Shown: positions 38,015-46,985, numbered from the stretch's first letter. The stretch: DNA of 64,000 bases from Bacteroidales bacterium (GCA_017380635.1 JAFODP010000017.1:124001-188000); one strand, 5' to 3'. Numbers and translations: made by a program. The notes: a model not told the origin generated them from the sequence alone.

Positions 38015-38434
38015 TCAGAAAGCCCGTTTGGATTCCATCCAGGCCTGCAGGATAATGGTAGCACTCACTTGGTCGTAAAGCGCCTTGTTCTGACGGTCTT
38101 TTTTCTTCACACCTCCGGCGATAATAGCCTTTTGCGCCAAAACCGAAGTAAATCGTTCGTCGTAATATTCCAAAGGCATCTGCGGATGACGACGACGAAA
38201 TTCCGCCACGAATTTTTCAATGTAAGGCATGGTTTGCGATGGCTGTCCGTTCATTTGTTTGGGCAAACCCACCACCACTCTTTCCACCGATTCCTTTTGC
38301 AGATAATCGTCGAGAAAAGCTTGCAATTCTTTGGTAGGAACTGTTGTCAATGCATTGGCAATCAGTTGCAAAGTATCCGTCACGGCAAGACCCGTACGTT
38401 TCAATCCGTAATCTATGGCTAAAATTCTTCCCAT
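38015..38434 (-). CDS. ruvX: Putative pre-16S rRNA nuclease / Holliday junction resolvase-like protein
   Basis: This 139-residue YqgF/RuvX family protein has an RNase H-like fold. The first motif RILAIDYGLKRTGLAVTD, the middle VVGLPKQMNG and the third motif YYDERFTSVLAQ with its acidic residues are complete. The family takes part in 16S rRNA 5'-end maturation; a role in recombination was the older proposal. Its ATG overlaps the stop of mltG by one base, so the two are translationally coupled, a pairing often seen in bacteria. It ends head-on against the TPR gene with no intergenic base. Confidence 0.95.
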   Translation of the reverse strand: MGRILAIDYGLKRTGLAVTDTLQLIANALTTVPTKELQAFLDDYLQKESVERVVVGLPKQMNGQPSQTMPYIEKFVAEFRRRHPQMPLEYYDERFTSVLAQKAIIAGGVKKKDRQNKALYDQVSATIILQAWMESKRAF

Positions 38435-39471
38435 TATTTATAAATACGTTTACGATTCAAAGCTTGATGATAACGACGCGCATATTCGTTGTGTTGGCGA
38501 AGATTGGTCGAGAAATAATGTCGGCCCGAAAAATCGTCCTTGGCACACATATACAGATAGTTGTGTTTTTCAGCTTTCAACACAGCCTCTAGCGACGCAA
38601 TGGAGGGAATGCGCACCGGGCCGGGCGGCAAACCAAGATGTTTGTAGGTATTGTAAGGCGAATCCACCTCGGTATGTTCTTTTAGTACTCGCTTGATACT
38701 GAAGTCGTTCAAGGCAAATTTCACCGTAGGACAAGCTTGCAAATACATCCCGCGACGCAAACGATTCATGTAAATGCCTGCCACGATGGGCCACTCATCC
38801 TTGGCATTGGTTTCCTCTTCGATGATAGAAGCGATAATTGCCACCTCGACGGGCGTCAAGCCTTTATCGGACGCCTTTTTCAAGCGATCTTCGTTCCAGA
38901 AAGCAGCATAAGCCTTCGTAAACACCTGACGAAAACGCTCGGGCGACATATTCCACCACACCTCGTAAGTATTGGGCAAAAACAGCGCCGGCAAAGTTTC
39001 GTACGTCCAGCCCTGCGCGCGCAGAAAAGCCGTATCGCAAATAGCATCCATAATCTGCGTCGAATCCAACATGATCTGCTTAGAGAGAACACCTGCCAGT
39101 TGTGGCAAAGTACGAATATTATTAAAACGCAGTTTGACAGGCTGTTGCAATCCTTGTGCCAGCTGACGCACTATCGCTTTATTGCCCTGCTGCGGCTTAA
39201 TGACATAATAACCACTTTTGATATGCTGGTCGTATTTCATCCAATGGGCCACACGAACAAAATGATTCGGACGCAACAGATAATCCTTCAATTGCGCATA
39301 CACGCTCTCGAAATCGTCTTGCGGATAAATCTTCAGGCTGATTTTTTCCGTCGAAGACAAATTGTTTTTTAGCGCCATCTGCCAATAAAATCCGGCCGAC
39401 AAGGCCATCAACAGCACACAAAAAAGGCCCACAAGGATAAAGCCCTGTATTTTCTTGATTTTTTTACTCAT
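38434..39471 (-). CDS. mltG: Endolytic peptidoglycan transglycosylase MltG
   Basis: This 345-residue inner-membrane-anchored YceG/MltG enzyme cuts nascent glycan strands and so sets their length. A single TM helix lies near residues 11-31 (FILVGLFCVLLMALSAGF), followed by the periplasmic LysM-like and catalytic domains. The catalytic glutamate lies in VEVAIIASIIEEETNAKDEW, followed by the family segment VAGIYMNRLRRGMYLQACPTV and LPPGPVRIPS. The length is normal. The stop overlaps the ruvX start by one base. No clear promoter was found upstream in the 138 bp that separate it from the tRNA gene. Confidence 0.96.
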   Translation of the reverse strand: MSKKIKKIQGFILVGLFCVLLMALSAGFYWQMALKNNLSSTEKISLKIYPQDDFESVYAQLKDYLLRPNHFVRVAHWMKYDQHIKSGYYVIKPQQGNKAIVRQLAQGLQQPVKLRFNNIRTLPQLAGVLSKQIMLDSTQIMDAICDTAFLRAQGWTYETLPALFLPNTYEVWWNMSPERFRQVFTKAYAAFWNEDRLKKASDKGLTPVEVAIIASIIEEETNAKDEWPIVAGIYMNRLRRGMYLQACPTVKFALNDFSIKRVLKEHTEVDSPYNTYKHLGLPPGPVRIPSIASLEAVLKAEKHNYLYMCAKDDFSGRHYFSTNLRQHNEYARRYHQALNRKRIYK

Positions 39472-39551
39472 ATAACACTTTTACTATCAGCAACTTAATA
39501 AATTTTTCAATAAAAATCGACAAATATTCATCATAATTCAAACTCTTTTCT

Positions 39552-39559
39552 TACCTTTG
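39552..39559 (+). promoter_or_regulatory. -7 element for tRNA-Ser(GCT)
   Basis: TACCTTTG lies 50 bp before the mature 5' end of the tRNA. No good -33 box is seen. Confidence 0.55.
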
Positions 39560-39609
39560 CATCGCTTTTGAAAACCGGTTTGGCCGGCTTTCAGTCACAA
39601 AACGCAAAA

Positions 39610-39696
39610 GGAAGGATGGGTGAGTGGCTGAAACCAACAGTTTGCTAAACTGTCGTACTCGTAAGGGTACCGGGGGTTCGAATCCCCCTTCTTCCG
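39610..39696 (+). tRNA. tRNA-Ser(GCT)
   Basis: This is an 87-base class II tRNA. The acceptor arms GGAAGGA and TTCTTCC pair with one G-T wobble. The anticodon stem ACAGT/ACTGT encloses loop TTGCTAA with anticodon GCT, reading AGC and AGU. A long variable arm (about CGTACTCGTAAGGGTACCG) and a T arm with GGTTCGAATCC are present. The 3' CCA is not encoded. A terminator hairpin follows 2 bases after the discriminator. Confidence 0.97.
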
Positions 39697-39698
39697 CA

Positions 39699-39738
39699 AA
39701 GAACTGCTTTGATTACTCAGAGCGGTTCTTTTGTTTTT
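39699..39738 (+). terminator. Terminator of tRNA-Ser(GCT)
   Basis: The stem AAGAACTGCT (39699-39708) pairs with AGCGGTTCTT (39721-39730), with one G-T pair and a 12-base loop, followed by TTGTTTTT. This is a good intrinsic terminator. Confidence 0.8.
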
Positions 39739-39796
39739 AGCCCCTTCAAGGAAGTCCGGCCGGCGAATCATAGTCGTATTCATCTGCTTCATACAT

Positions 39797-42640
39797 TTAT
39801 TCCGACAAAGCCACTTCCAAAGCCTGTCCTTGATAATACAAATCGCAGCAAGGCTCATCCAAAGCATCGATACCACTACCCTCGCGCATCAGATACACCT
39901 TGATATGATAATCAGAAGCTTGCGCATAAGCGCCTTCTCGATCCGAAATACGCAAGGTGGAACTTTCTTCGTCGTAAGTAAAACGCACATTGGCAAACTC
40001 GCCTTTTTCATAATCATAATGCAATCCATCGTCTTCGTAGAGCGAAAATTCCGCATCGGCACCCGGATAAACCAGAAGCGACAATTCGTTCTGCGGCTGG
40101 GCAGTATGTTGTATCACTTCGCCCATGGGAATAATGCTGCCCTGACGCGCAAAAAGCGGCATGCGATGATAAGGAGCCGCCACGCGTTTCCATTGTCCTC
40201 CTTCGTAACATTCACCTTCGTACACATCGTACCAAGTTTCGCCTTGCGGGAAATAAACTTCGCGTGAACGCGCCTGATACTGACACACCGGAGCCACCAT
40301 CAAAGCCGGGCCGAACATATACTGATCGCTCAGATTCAGCACCTGTTTATCCTGTGAAAAATCCATCATCAACGGGCGCATCATCGTATAATCGTCGAAA
40401 TGACACCAAGCCGCCATCGAATAGATGTAAGGCATAAGTCTGTAACGCAATTCGGTGTAGTATTTCATCGCGGCGTAGGCCGGATGCTCTTCGGGAGCAA
40501 TATGCCAGATTTCACGATAAGGATATTGGCCATGACTGCGGAAAATAGGCACGAAAGCTCCGAATTGATGCCAACGCACATTCAACTCTCGCCATTCTTC
40601 ACGATCGGCACTACCCTCTTTGGCTTTCATATAACGGTTTTCCACACAGAAGCCACCGTTGTCCATCGTCCAATAAGGATTGCCTGAGATAGAATAATTC
40701 AAACCCGCCGTGATTTGCGCCGCCATGTCTTCCCAACGCGTACCAATATCGCCACTCCAGATTACCGCGCCATAACGTTGCGAACCGGCATAACCCGAAC
40801 GCGTCAGCAAAAAGACTCTATCATCCGGATTTTCAGAGCGTTGTCCTTCGTAAATACCTTGCGCATTGAGCAAACCATAAGCATTGAACCAACGTGTGGC
40901 CGAACCCATGGCCGTAGGCGACATCAAGGCCTTGCGATAAGACATATCGGCATTGGAAAGAATATCGGGTTCGGAAGCGTCCATCCACCAGGCATCCATG
41001 CCCAAACTGTAGAGATGTTCGCTCATCTGATCCCAGAAAAGTTGTCGCGCCTGAGGATTGAAAACATCGTAGAAAGAACCGACATAACCTTTGCCAATCC
41101 AGTCTTTGATACTGTCGTCCACCGCGCGATGATACATGCCGCCGATGGCGTCCAATTCCTTGTAATGCTGCGTATTGTGATAGAATTTCGGCCAAACGGA
41201 AATCATCAGACGGGCCTGGAGCGCGTGCACCGAATCGACCATAGCCTGCGGATCGGGAAAACGCTTGGCATCGAATTCGTGACTACCCCACTGATCTTCT
41301 TCCCAATACGACCAGTCTTGCACGATATTGTCGATGGGAATTTGGCGCTGGCGGAAGGCTGCGAGCGTAGCGAGCAGCTCTTCTTGCGTCTTGTAACGTT
41401 CGCGACTTTGCCAGAAACCCATGGCCCATTTAGGCATCACTTGTGCCTTGCCGGTGAGATAACGATAAGCAGCCACCACATCGTCGGCATTATCGCCAGC
41501 CATCACATAATAATCCATCTGCGTGGCCATTTCCGACCAAAACGAAATTTCACTCGTTTCACTTTCAGGCACATCCAAACTACGCAAAGCCAAATACGAA
41601 CTGCCACCGTCGGGCTGCCAAAGTATCTTCAGATGATGTTTCTTGCCGGCTTGCATCGCGTAGCGAAATTTGTAATAATTCGGATTCCAAGCCGTACGCC
41701 AACGTTCTTTTACCACTTCCTGACCATCGACAAACACACGCACATAACCGGCATAATAAAGCAGAAATCTATAATCGCCATCTTTATCGCTTTGCACATA
41801 ACCTTCCCATTCCACCAAAGACTTCGACAGATTCACTTCCTTGGGAAAAGCCTTGATGCTTTCCAAATCCTCGTACACGAGCTGCGACTCGCGACGTTCA
41901 AACACCTCCTGCGGATTTTTTCGATTGATATAAGAAGCCGTCAAAGCTCCTTCCTGGTGGTATTTATCATAGAGACGAAATTGACTGAGTGGCTCATATT
42001 CACGCGGATCGCCCCATTTAGAATAGGAATAATTGTCCCACAAAATACCATAATGACGATCGGAAACAACAAAAGGCACCGACACTTTGGTGTTGTATTG
42101 ATACAATCTTTCGGGCTTATCACGATAATTCATTTCTCCCGATTGATGTTGTCCTAAGCCATAGAAAGCCTCATGCTGAGGAGAAAGAAAACGCTGTTGA
42201 ATTTCATAGCATTTCTGACGATTATCCTTGCCCACATAGTCGAAAGAACGGCCGCCGTCAGCCGTTTCCTGCAACACAAGCTCGCCATTCGACCTGTATA
42301 TCGCCAAACGACCATCCTTCACATTCAGTTTTGCCTGCAAAGCAGCCGTAGTCACATACAAAGTATCTTCCAGCAAACGATATTGAAAATCCACCTTTTC
42401 CTGACGATAGCTACACATCGGACCGCCGGCCCAATCGAAACGCGCATCGGGACGACGCAGCACACGGATGATATCTTCACGCAGCACCTGCAATGCCACC
42501 GACGACTTATCCGATGAGATATTTTCCACTATCACCGCCTGTTTTTTTGTCCGCAGACTGATACTATCGTTCGTACAAGCACAAAGAGCAAGCATCCATA
42601 CCAAAAGCACCAGCGTTATTTTCTGCCAATTTCGTTTCAT
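39797..42640 (-). CDS. GH31 glycoside hydrolase lipoprotein with PA14-like insert
   Basis: The start at 42640 (MKRNWQKITLVLLVWMLALC) is chosen because it gives a lipoprotein signal with lipobox ALCAC; the frame stays open to 42712. The product is 947 residues. The N-terminal sandwich domain is interrupted or followed by a PA14-like module (VEWEGYVQSDKDGDYRFLLY to YLALRSLDV). The GH31 barrel then has nucleophile Asp554 in WWMDASEPD and acid/base Asp631 in WSGDIGTRW. PA14-bearing GH31 enzymes of xyloglucan degraders are alpha-xylosidases, so that activity is a reasonable guess. It lies 19 bp after folC but has no transporter or other hydrolase beside it. Confidence 0.9.
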   Translation of the reverse strand: MKRNWQKITLVLLVWMLALCACTNDSISLRTKKQAVIVENISSDKSSVALQVLREDIIRVLRRPDARFDWAGGPMCSYRQEKVDFQYRLLEDTLYVTTAALQAKLNVKDGRLAIYRSNGELVLQETADGGRSFDYVGKDNRQKCYEIQQRFLSPQHEAFYGLGQHQSGEMNYRDKPERLYQYNTKVSVPFVVSDRHYGILWDNYSYSKWGDPREYEPLSQFRLYDKYHQEGALTASYINRKNPQEVFERRESQLVYEDLESIKAFPKEVNLSKSLVEWEGYVQSDKDGDYRFLLYYAGYVRVFVDGQEVVKERWRTAWNPNYYKFRYAMQAGKKHHLKILWQPDGGSSYLALRSLDVPESETSEISFWSEMATQMDYYVMAGDNADDVVAAYRYLTGKAQVMPKWAMGFWQSRERYKTQEELLATLAAFRQRQIPIDNIVQDWSYWEEDQWGSHEFDAKRFPDPQAMVDSVHALQARLMISVWPKFYHNTQHYKELDAIGGMYHRAVDDSIKDWIGKGYVGSFYDVFNPQARQLFWDQMSEHLYSLGMDAWWMDASEPDILSNADMSYRKALMSPTAMGSATRWFNAYGLLNAQGIYEGQRSENPDDRVFLLTRSGYAGSQRYGAVIWSGDIGTRWEDMAAQITAGLNYSISGNPYWTMDNGGFCVENRYMKAKEGSADREEWRELNVRWHQFGAFVPIFRSHGQYPYREIWHIAPEEHPAYAAMKYYTELRYRLMPYIYSMAAWCHFDDYTMMRPLMMDFSQDKQVLNLSDQYMFGPALMVAPVCQYQARSREVYFPQGETWYDVYEGECYEGGQWKRVAAPYHRMPLFARQGSIIPMGEVIQHTAQPQNELSLLVYPGADAEFSLYEDDGLHYDYEKGEFANVRFTYDEESSTLRISDREGAYAQASDYHIKVYLMREGSGIDALDEPCCDLYYQGQALEVALSE

Positions 42641-42659
42641 ATTTCTGATAGAGTTTCGA

Positions 42660-43886
42660 CTATAAAATTTCAGCCACGACAAAATTACTGCCACCCACAA
42701 ACACCAAATCATCGTCCGAGGCGGCTTGCAAAGCAGCTTCTTTAGCTTGAAGCACCGTCGGATAAGTGCTACCTTTCAGTGCGTAAGCGGCGGCTTTTTC
42801 GGCTAATTCATCTTCCGGCAAAGCCCGAGGAATGGAAGCCTTAGTAAAATAATACAGCGCATCCTTGGGCAAAAGCGCCAGTATATGATCTACATCCTTA
42901 TCACTAACCACGCCTATCACCATGTGCAAACGACGATGCGGCGTATCCAGCAACTGCTTGACAATGTACCGGATGCCTGCTTCGTTGTGTCCCGTGTCGC
43001 AAATACACAAAGGTTTTTCCTGCAACACTTCCCAACGGCCGCGCAATCCGGTATTTTTCAAAACATTCACAAAAGCGCGGCGGATAATATCTTCGTTGAT
43101 AAAGAAGGTTTCGGCCAGAATATCGAGCGCCATCAACACTGTTCGGGCATTTTCGGCCGTATAATAACCTTTCAAAGCACAATCGATGCCTTGCAGTTTT
43201 TTGAAACGATTGTCTTCCAGGTTTTCGCAGATGGGAGATTTGCGTTCGCGCGCTTGCGCGCGAACCACCGCCAACACTTCTTCGGGATTTTCTGCCACTA
43301 CCACCGGCACACCCGGCTTCATAATTCCGGCCTTTTCCTTCGCAATCTGAGGCAAGGTATCGCCCAGCAAAGCCACATGATCGAAACTGATACTGGTAAT
43401 CACCGACAAAATGGGACGAATAATATTGGTACTATCCAAACGGCCGCCCAAGCCCACTTCAATAATGGCAATATCCACTTGCTGTTGTGCAAAATACTGA
43501 AAAGCCATCATGGTGGTAAGTTCAAAGAACGAAGGTTGCACTTCCAGTTTTGCCTCGATATACGATTCCGTAAAACGACAAACATCCTCCTGGCTTATCA
43601 TCTGTCCGTTCACGCGGATACGTTCGCGGAAATCCTTCAGATGCGGCGAAGTGAACAAACCAACCTTATAACCGGCTTCCTGCAAAACCGAAGCCAAGAG
43701 ATTCGATACCGAGCCTTTGCCGTTCGTTCCGGCTACATGCACGCAGGGAAAGGCTTCGTGCGGATGTCCACACCAAGCATCCAAAGCTTCCACATTCTGT
43801 AAACCCGGCTTATACGCGCCAGCGCCTATCACCTGAAACTGTGGCAATTGCGCGTAGAGATACTGTATACATTCTGAATAATTCAT
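42660..43886 (-). CDS. folC: Dihydrofolate synthase / folylpolyglutamate synthase
   Basis: This 408-residue Mur-ligase-type enzyme adds glutamate to dihydropteroate and folates in the cytoplasm. The ATP-binding loop is VHVAGTNGKGSVSNLLASVL, followed by VGLFTSPHLKDFRERIRVNG and the second family motif IIEVGLGGRLDSTN, all intact. The ATG at 43886 (MNYSECIQYLYAQLP) is chosen over 43919 because the promoter -7 element lies at 43906-43913. A 22-bp near-perfect palindrome sits within the coding region (43244-43265). The GH31 lipoprotein gene follows after 19 bp. Confidence 0.96.
   Translation of the reverse strand: MNYSECIQYLYAQLPQFQVIGAGAYKPGLQNVEALDAWCGHPHEAFPCVHVAGTNGKGSVSNLLASVLQEAGYKVGLFTSPHLKDFRERIRVNGQMISQEDVCRFTESYIEAKLEVQPSFFELTTMMAFQYFAQQQVDIAIIEVGLGGRLDSTNIIRPILSVITSISFDHVALLGDTLPQIAKEKAGIMKPGVPVVVAENPEEVLAVVRAQARERKSPICENLEDNRFKKLQGIDCALKGYYTAENARTVLMALDILAETFFINEDIIRRAFVNVLKNTGLRGRWEVLQEKPLCICDTGHNEAGIRYIVKQLLDTPHRRLHMVIGVVSDKDVDHILALLPKDALYYFTKASIPRALPEDELAEKAAAYALKGSTYPTVLQAKEAALQAASDDDLVFVGGSNFVVAEIL
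43244..43265. repeat. Perfect inverted repeat inside folC
   Basis: GTTCGCGCGC and GCGCGCGAAC flank a 2-base TT spacer, giving ten perfect pairs within the coding sequence. On mRNA this is a strong hairpin in the middle of folC; the codons encode the VRAQARERK region. Confidence 0.7.
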
Positions 43887-43905
43887 CTTCTGAACAAAAA
43901 TCTGG

Positions 43906-43913
43906 CAAATGTA
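43906..43913 (-). promoter_or_regulatory. -7 element for folC
   Basis: On the minus strand TACATTTG matches TAnnTTTG and lies 19 bp upstream of the folC ATG at 43886. It excludes the longer annotated-style start at 43919. Confidence 0.62.
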
Positions 43914-43923
43914 ATGCATTTAA

Positions 43924-43954
43924 TTTGTTTTTCGACCACGAAATACTACCTTTG
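43924..43954 (+). promoter_or_regulatory. Promoter of the SPOR lipoprotein gene
   Basis: The -33 TTTG (43924-43927) and -7 TACCTTTG (43947-43954) are 19 bp apart. It faces away from and overlaps the folC promoter. Confidence 0.7.
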
Positions 43955-44015
43955 CGTCATCTTGTTTAACCTCAGAAACTGATTTTTTACAACAGTTTCG
44001 ATCAAAAGAAGCATT

Positions 44016-44474
44016 ATGAAAACGAATAAAATTTGGATGTTAGGCCTGGCTTTGATGGCCATTTCATTTAGTGCCTGCAAATCTAACCAAGAAGCCTACA
44101 ATGCCGCTTACGAAAGAGCAAAAGCCCAACAGGAAGCCGCACAGCAAGTTGCCAGCCAACCCAAGCAGGAAGTGATTGAAGTGGTAGAAAAACCATCTAT
44201 CAAGGAAGCTTCAGAAAACATCGAAATCATCGGTAAAAGCAACGAAAAAGGCAATTACGGTGTGGTAATCGGTAGTTTTATCAATCGTACGAATGCTGAA
44301 GGTTTGCAAAAACGCATGATAGAACAAGGTTACAGCCAATGTGTATTGGGCCAAAACGACAAGCTGATGTATCGTGTTATCGTGGCTTTCTACGAAGTAA
44401 AGAGCGATGCGCAAGCCAAGGTCCGCGAATTGGCCAAGGAATTCCCCGATGCATGGATTCTTATCAAGGAATAA
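44016..44474 (+). CDS. SPOR domain lipoprotein
   Basis: This 152-residue protein has a lipobox ISFSAC with the cysteine at residue 21. A linker rich in Ala, Gln and Glu follows, then a SPOR domain at about residues 78-150 (NYGVVIGSFINRTNAEGLQK to FPDAWILIKE). SPOR domains bind denuded septal peptidoglycan, so this protein is probably an outer- or inner-membrane lipoprotein that localises to division sites or binds glycan strands. It is a single-gene unit with its own promoter and terminator. Confidence 0.9.
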   Translation: MKTNKIWMLGLALMAISFSACKSNQEAYNAAYERAKAQQEAAQQVASQPKQEVIEVVEKPSIKEASENIEIIGKSNEKGNYGVVIGSFINRTNAEGLQKRMIEQGYSQCVLGQNDKLMYRVIVAFYEVKSDAQAKVRELAKEFPDAWILIKE

Positions 44475-44501
44475 CGAACACTCATTCATAACCTTACCCA
44501 T

Positions 44502-44534
44502 AAACCTCGTCCACAATTTGGATGAGGTTTATTT
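44502..44534 (+). terminator. Terminator of the SPOR gene
   Basis: AAACCTCGTCC (44502-44512) pairs with GGATGAGGTTT (44520-44530), with one G-T wobble and a 7-base loop, then ATTTG. It overlaps the -33 box of the next gene. Confidence 0.7.
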
Positions 44535-44563
44535 GTATATATCAACAGAAAGCAGTACTTTTG
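44532..44563 (+). promoter_or_regulatory. Promoter of the winged-helix gene
   Basis: The -33 TTTG (44532-44535) and -7 TACTTTTG (44556-44563) are exactly 20 bp apart, a model Bacteroidetes promoter. The leader to the ATG is about 50 bases. Confidence 0.78.
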
Positions 44564-44621
44564 CGGCCGATTTTACAAAGAGGCTCTCACCTCTGATTAT
44601 TAATGTTTTACTATTTTAACT

Positions 44622-44822
44622 ATGATTGAAAAAATTGGCAACAACGCTGGTTCTGTATGGACTGTATTGAACAACGCTGGCGAAGCTAAGTCTTTGAAAG
44701 AAGTAAAGAAATTGTGCAAACTCACCGAAAAGGATCTCTATGCCGCTTTGGGCTGGTTGTCTCGCGAAGGCAAGCTCGTATTCAGCGAAGTAGAAGGTGA
44801 CATTTTCGTAGCACTCAGCTAA
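44622..44822 (+). CDS. Small winged helix-turn-helix protein (DUF2582-like)
   Basis: This 66-residue protein consists of a single winged-helix fold. The segments TVLNNAGEAKSLKEVKKLC and DLYAALGWLSREGKLVFSEV match the DUF2582 family, which is common in Bacteroidetes and has an unknown role. No effector or dimerisation domain is present. It has a strong promoter and a strong terminator, so it is likely well expressed as a single gene. DNA binding is implied by the fold but its targets are unknown. Confidence 0.88.
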   Translation: MIEKIGNNAGSVWTVLNNAGEAKSLKEVKKLCKLTEKDLYAALGWLSREGKLVFSEVEGDIFVALS

Positions 44823-44845
44823 GAAACACAAATATCACAGCTACA

Positions 44846-44882
44846 AAGAAAAGGCAGACCGCACAGCGATCTGCCTTTTCTT
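44846..44882. terminator. Bidirectional terminator between winged-helix gene and engB
   Basis: AAGAAAAGGCAGA (44846-44858) pairs perfectly with TCTGCCTTTTCTT (44870-44882) around an 11-base loop. The A-rich and T-rich ends let it work in both directions between the convergent genes. Confidence 0.8.
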
Positions 44883-44898
44883 CATTCCCTCATCAGCC

Positions 44899-45492
44899 TT
44901 ACGACTGCAACACTTGCTCGATATATTGCAGCATGGCTTCGCGGCCTCTTTTTTTCTCGGACGAGGTCAGGAATATTTCGGGTAAAGCCTCCCAGTTTTC
45001 CGACATTTTCTGCTTGAACATTTTCAGATTCTTAGCCAACTCTGTTTGCGAAATCTTGTCGGTTTTTGTCATCACGATGGCAAAAGGAACGCCCACTTCT
45101 CCTAAGAAATCCATAAAATCCAAATCGATCTGCTGTGGTTTCAGACGAGAGTCAATCAACACAAACAAGCAATAGAGTTGCTCGCGCTTTTCCACATAAT
45201 CGGTAATCATGCGATGCAATTTCTCGCGTTGTTGCAGCGACACCTGCGCATAGCCATAACCGGGCAAATCGACCAAATGCCAAGCATCATTAATTTTAAA
45301 ATGATTGATAAGCAAGGTTTTACCAGGCTTAGAAGAAGTCTTGGCCAAGCCTTCGTGCATGCAAAGCATATTGATCAACGAAGATTTTCCCACATTGGAA
45401 CGCCCGATAAAAGCAATTTCCGGCAATTTAGAATCGGGACATTGCTCGTAAGAAGCATTGCTGATAACAAATTTAGCTGACTTAATTTCCAT
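44899..45492 (-). CDS. engB: Ribosome biogenesis GTPase EngB (YsxC/YihA)
   Basis: This 197-residue GTPase is needed for late assembly of the 50S subunit. The G1 motif [15 protein letters not shown]3 [12 protein letters not shown]4 TKTDK and G5-like LTSSEKKRG are all intact. The length is normal for the family. It lies 17 bp behind the symporter gene and is probably cotranscribed with it. Confidence 0.97.
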   Translation of the reverse strand: MEIKSAKFVISNASYEQCPDSKLPEIAFIGRSNVGKSSLINMLCMHEGLAKTSSKPGKTLLINHFKINDAWHLVDLPGYGYAQVSLQQREKLHRMITDYVEKREQLYCLFVLIDSRLKPQQIDLDFMDFLGEVGVPFAIVMTKTDKISQTELAKNLKMFKQKMSENWEALPEIFLTSSEKKRGREAMLQYIEQVLQS

Positions 45493-45509
45493 ATATCGAT
45501 ATTATTACA

Positions 45510-46964
45510 TTACACACTTATATTCTTGCTATTCAAATGCTTGCCACTCCACCATAGCACAAGGAAAGTAATCAATCCGTTCATCATCAGGAGTTCGTAA
45601 CCGAAAACATAGCCCCAATAATGCGTGCTGACATATTGCAAAAGCGCACAGACAAGAGGCGCAGCCACCGCTACATAAGGCGTCCAGCGGTCGTTGAGCG
45701 GAGCTTTGGTGCAGAGTCCGAGTGCAAACAAACCCAAGAGCGGCCCGTAAGTGTAGCCGGCAATCACATAAATCGCATCAATCAGACTGCCATTGTTCAC
45801 CGCCTTGAACACCAAGATAATCAACAACATCAGCAAAGAAATCAGCACATGCACCACGCGACGCAAACGCACATCTTCGCTGCGATTGAGAATATCCACA
45901 CAAAACGAAGTGGTCAGCGCCGTCAAGGCCGAATCGGCCGAAGAAAAGGCAGCAGCCACAATGCCAATCAGAAAGATAATGGCCGCCATGCTGCCCAAAT
46001 AACCCTGCGTAGCCAAAACGGGCAAAATATCATCATTGGCCGCCGGCAAAACGATACCTTTTTCCTGCGCAAATATCAACAAAAGTCCACCCAAGCACAA
46101 GAAAAGGAAATTCACCGGAATAAAGGCGAAACCATAGGTATAAATATTGCGTTGCGCATCTTTCAGATTGTTGATACTGAGATTTTTCTGCATCATATCC
46201 TGATCGAGACCGGTCATCACCAAAGCAATGAAAATCCCGCTGAAAAACTGCTTGACGAAATGTTGTTTGCTATGCCAATCCTGCCATTCAAAAAAGCGAA
46301 AATAGTCACTGGCCGTGAGCGATTTCCAAGCTTCCGCCGCACCCATATCGAGGTTTTTGACCAATTGCACCACAATCAACACCAAAGCCGATACGAGCGC
46401 AATAGTTTGCAAAAGATCGGTCCACACGATGGTTTTGATACCGCCACGCATCGTATAGAGCCAAATCATCAGGATGATGAGGGCCACCGTCAGTACAAAA
46501 GGCACATGAAAAGCATCGAAAATAAAGGTCTGCAAGATAATGGCCACCACATACAAACGAGCCGCCGCGCCTATCAATTTGGAAATCAAAAAGAATGATG
46601 CTCCCGTCCGATAAGAGCGCATACCAAAACGCTGACGCAGATAAACATAGATACTGGGCGCATTCAGTTTGTAATATGCCGGCAATAACACCTTGGCAAT
46701 GAGAATATAACCCACAAAAAATCCGAGCACCGTCTGCATATACAACATCGACGAACTACGAACCATGCCGGGCACCGACACGAAGCTCACTCCCGACAAA
46801 GAAGCACCCACCATTCCAATGGCCACCACTATCCACGGCGATTGACGGTCGCCTCGGAAGAAACTGTCGTTGCTCTGTTTCTTTCCCTTTCCCTGAAAAG
46901 AGGAAATCAGCATCAAAAGCACGAAATAGGCCAACAACAGAGCGGCCATCACATAGATATTCAT
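45510..46964 (-). CDS. Sodium/solute symporter (SSS family)
   Basis: This is a 484-residue membrane transporter of about 13 TM helices when started at ATG 46964 (MNIYVMAALLLAYFVLLM). The frame continues to 46988, but the promoter -7 element at 46986-46993 rules that out; ATG 46970 is the other option. The segment WIVVAIGMVGASLSGVSFVS and the later LDQDMMQKNLSINNLKDAQR place it in the SSS family, in a Bacteroidetes subgroup of unknown substrate. It is followed by engB after 17 bp. No sugar-use gene is adjacent, so a role in sugar, amino acid or sialic acid uptake cannot be chosen. Confidence 0.9.
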   Translation of the reverse strand: MNIYVMAALLLAYFVLLMLISSFQGKGKKQSNDSFFRGDRQSPWIVVAIGMVGASLSGVSFVSVPGMVRSSSMLYMQTVLGFFVGYILIAKVLLPAYYKLNAPSIYVYLRQRFGMRSYRTGASFFLISKLIGAAARLYVVAIILQTFIFDAFHVPFVLTVALIILMIWLYTMRGGIKTIVWTDLLQTIALVSALVLIVVQLVKNLDMGAAEAWKSLTASDYFRFFEWQDWHSKQHFVKQFFSGIFIALVMTGLDQDMMQKNLSINNLKDAQRNIYTYGFAFIPVNFLFLCLGGLLLIFAQEKGIVLPAANDDILPVLATQGYLGSMAAIIFLIGIVAAAFSSADSALTALTTSFCVDILNRSEDVRLRRVVHVLISLLMLLIILVFKAVNNGSLIDAIYVIAGYTYGPLLGLFALGLCTKAPLNDRWTPYVAVAAPLVCALLQYVSTHYWGYVFGYELLMMNGLITFLVLWWSGKHLNSKNISV

Positions 46965-46985
46965 AGGCATTCTGACAATTCGACA

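Noticed and set aside
39597-39800. Considered an integrated element next to tRNA-Ser(GCT)
   Set aside because: No integrase gene and no duplicated tRNA 3' end was found downstream; the next genes are ordinary.
40715-42157. Plus-strand open frame of 480 codons opposite the GH31 lipoprotein
   Set aside because: Shadow of GH31 coding bias, no start signals or domains.
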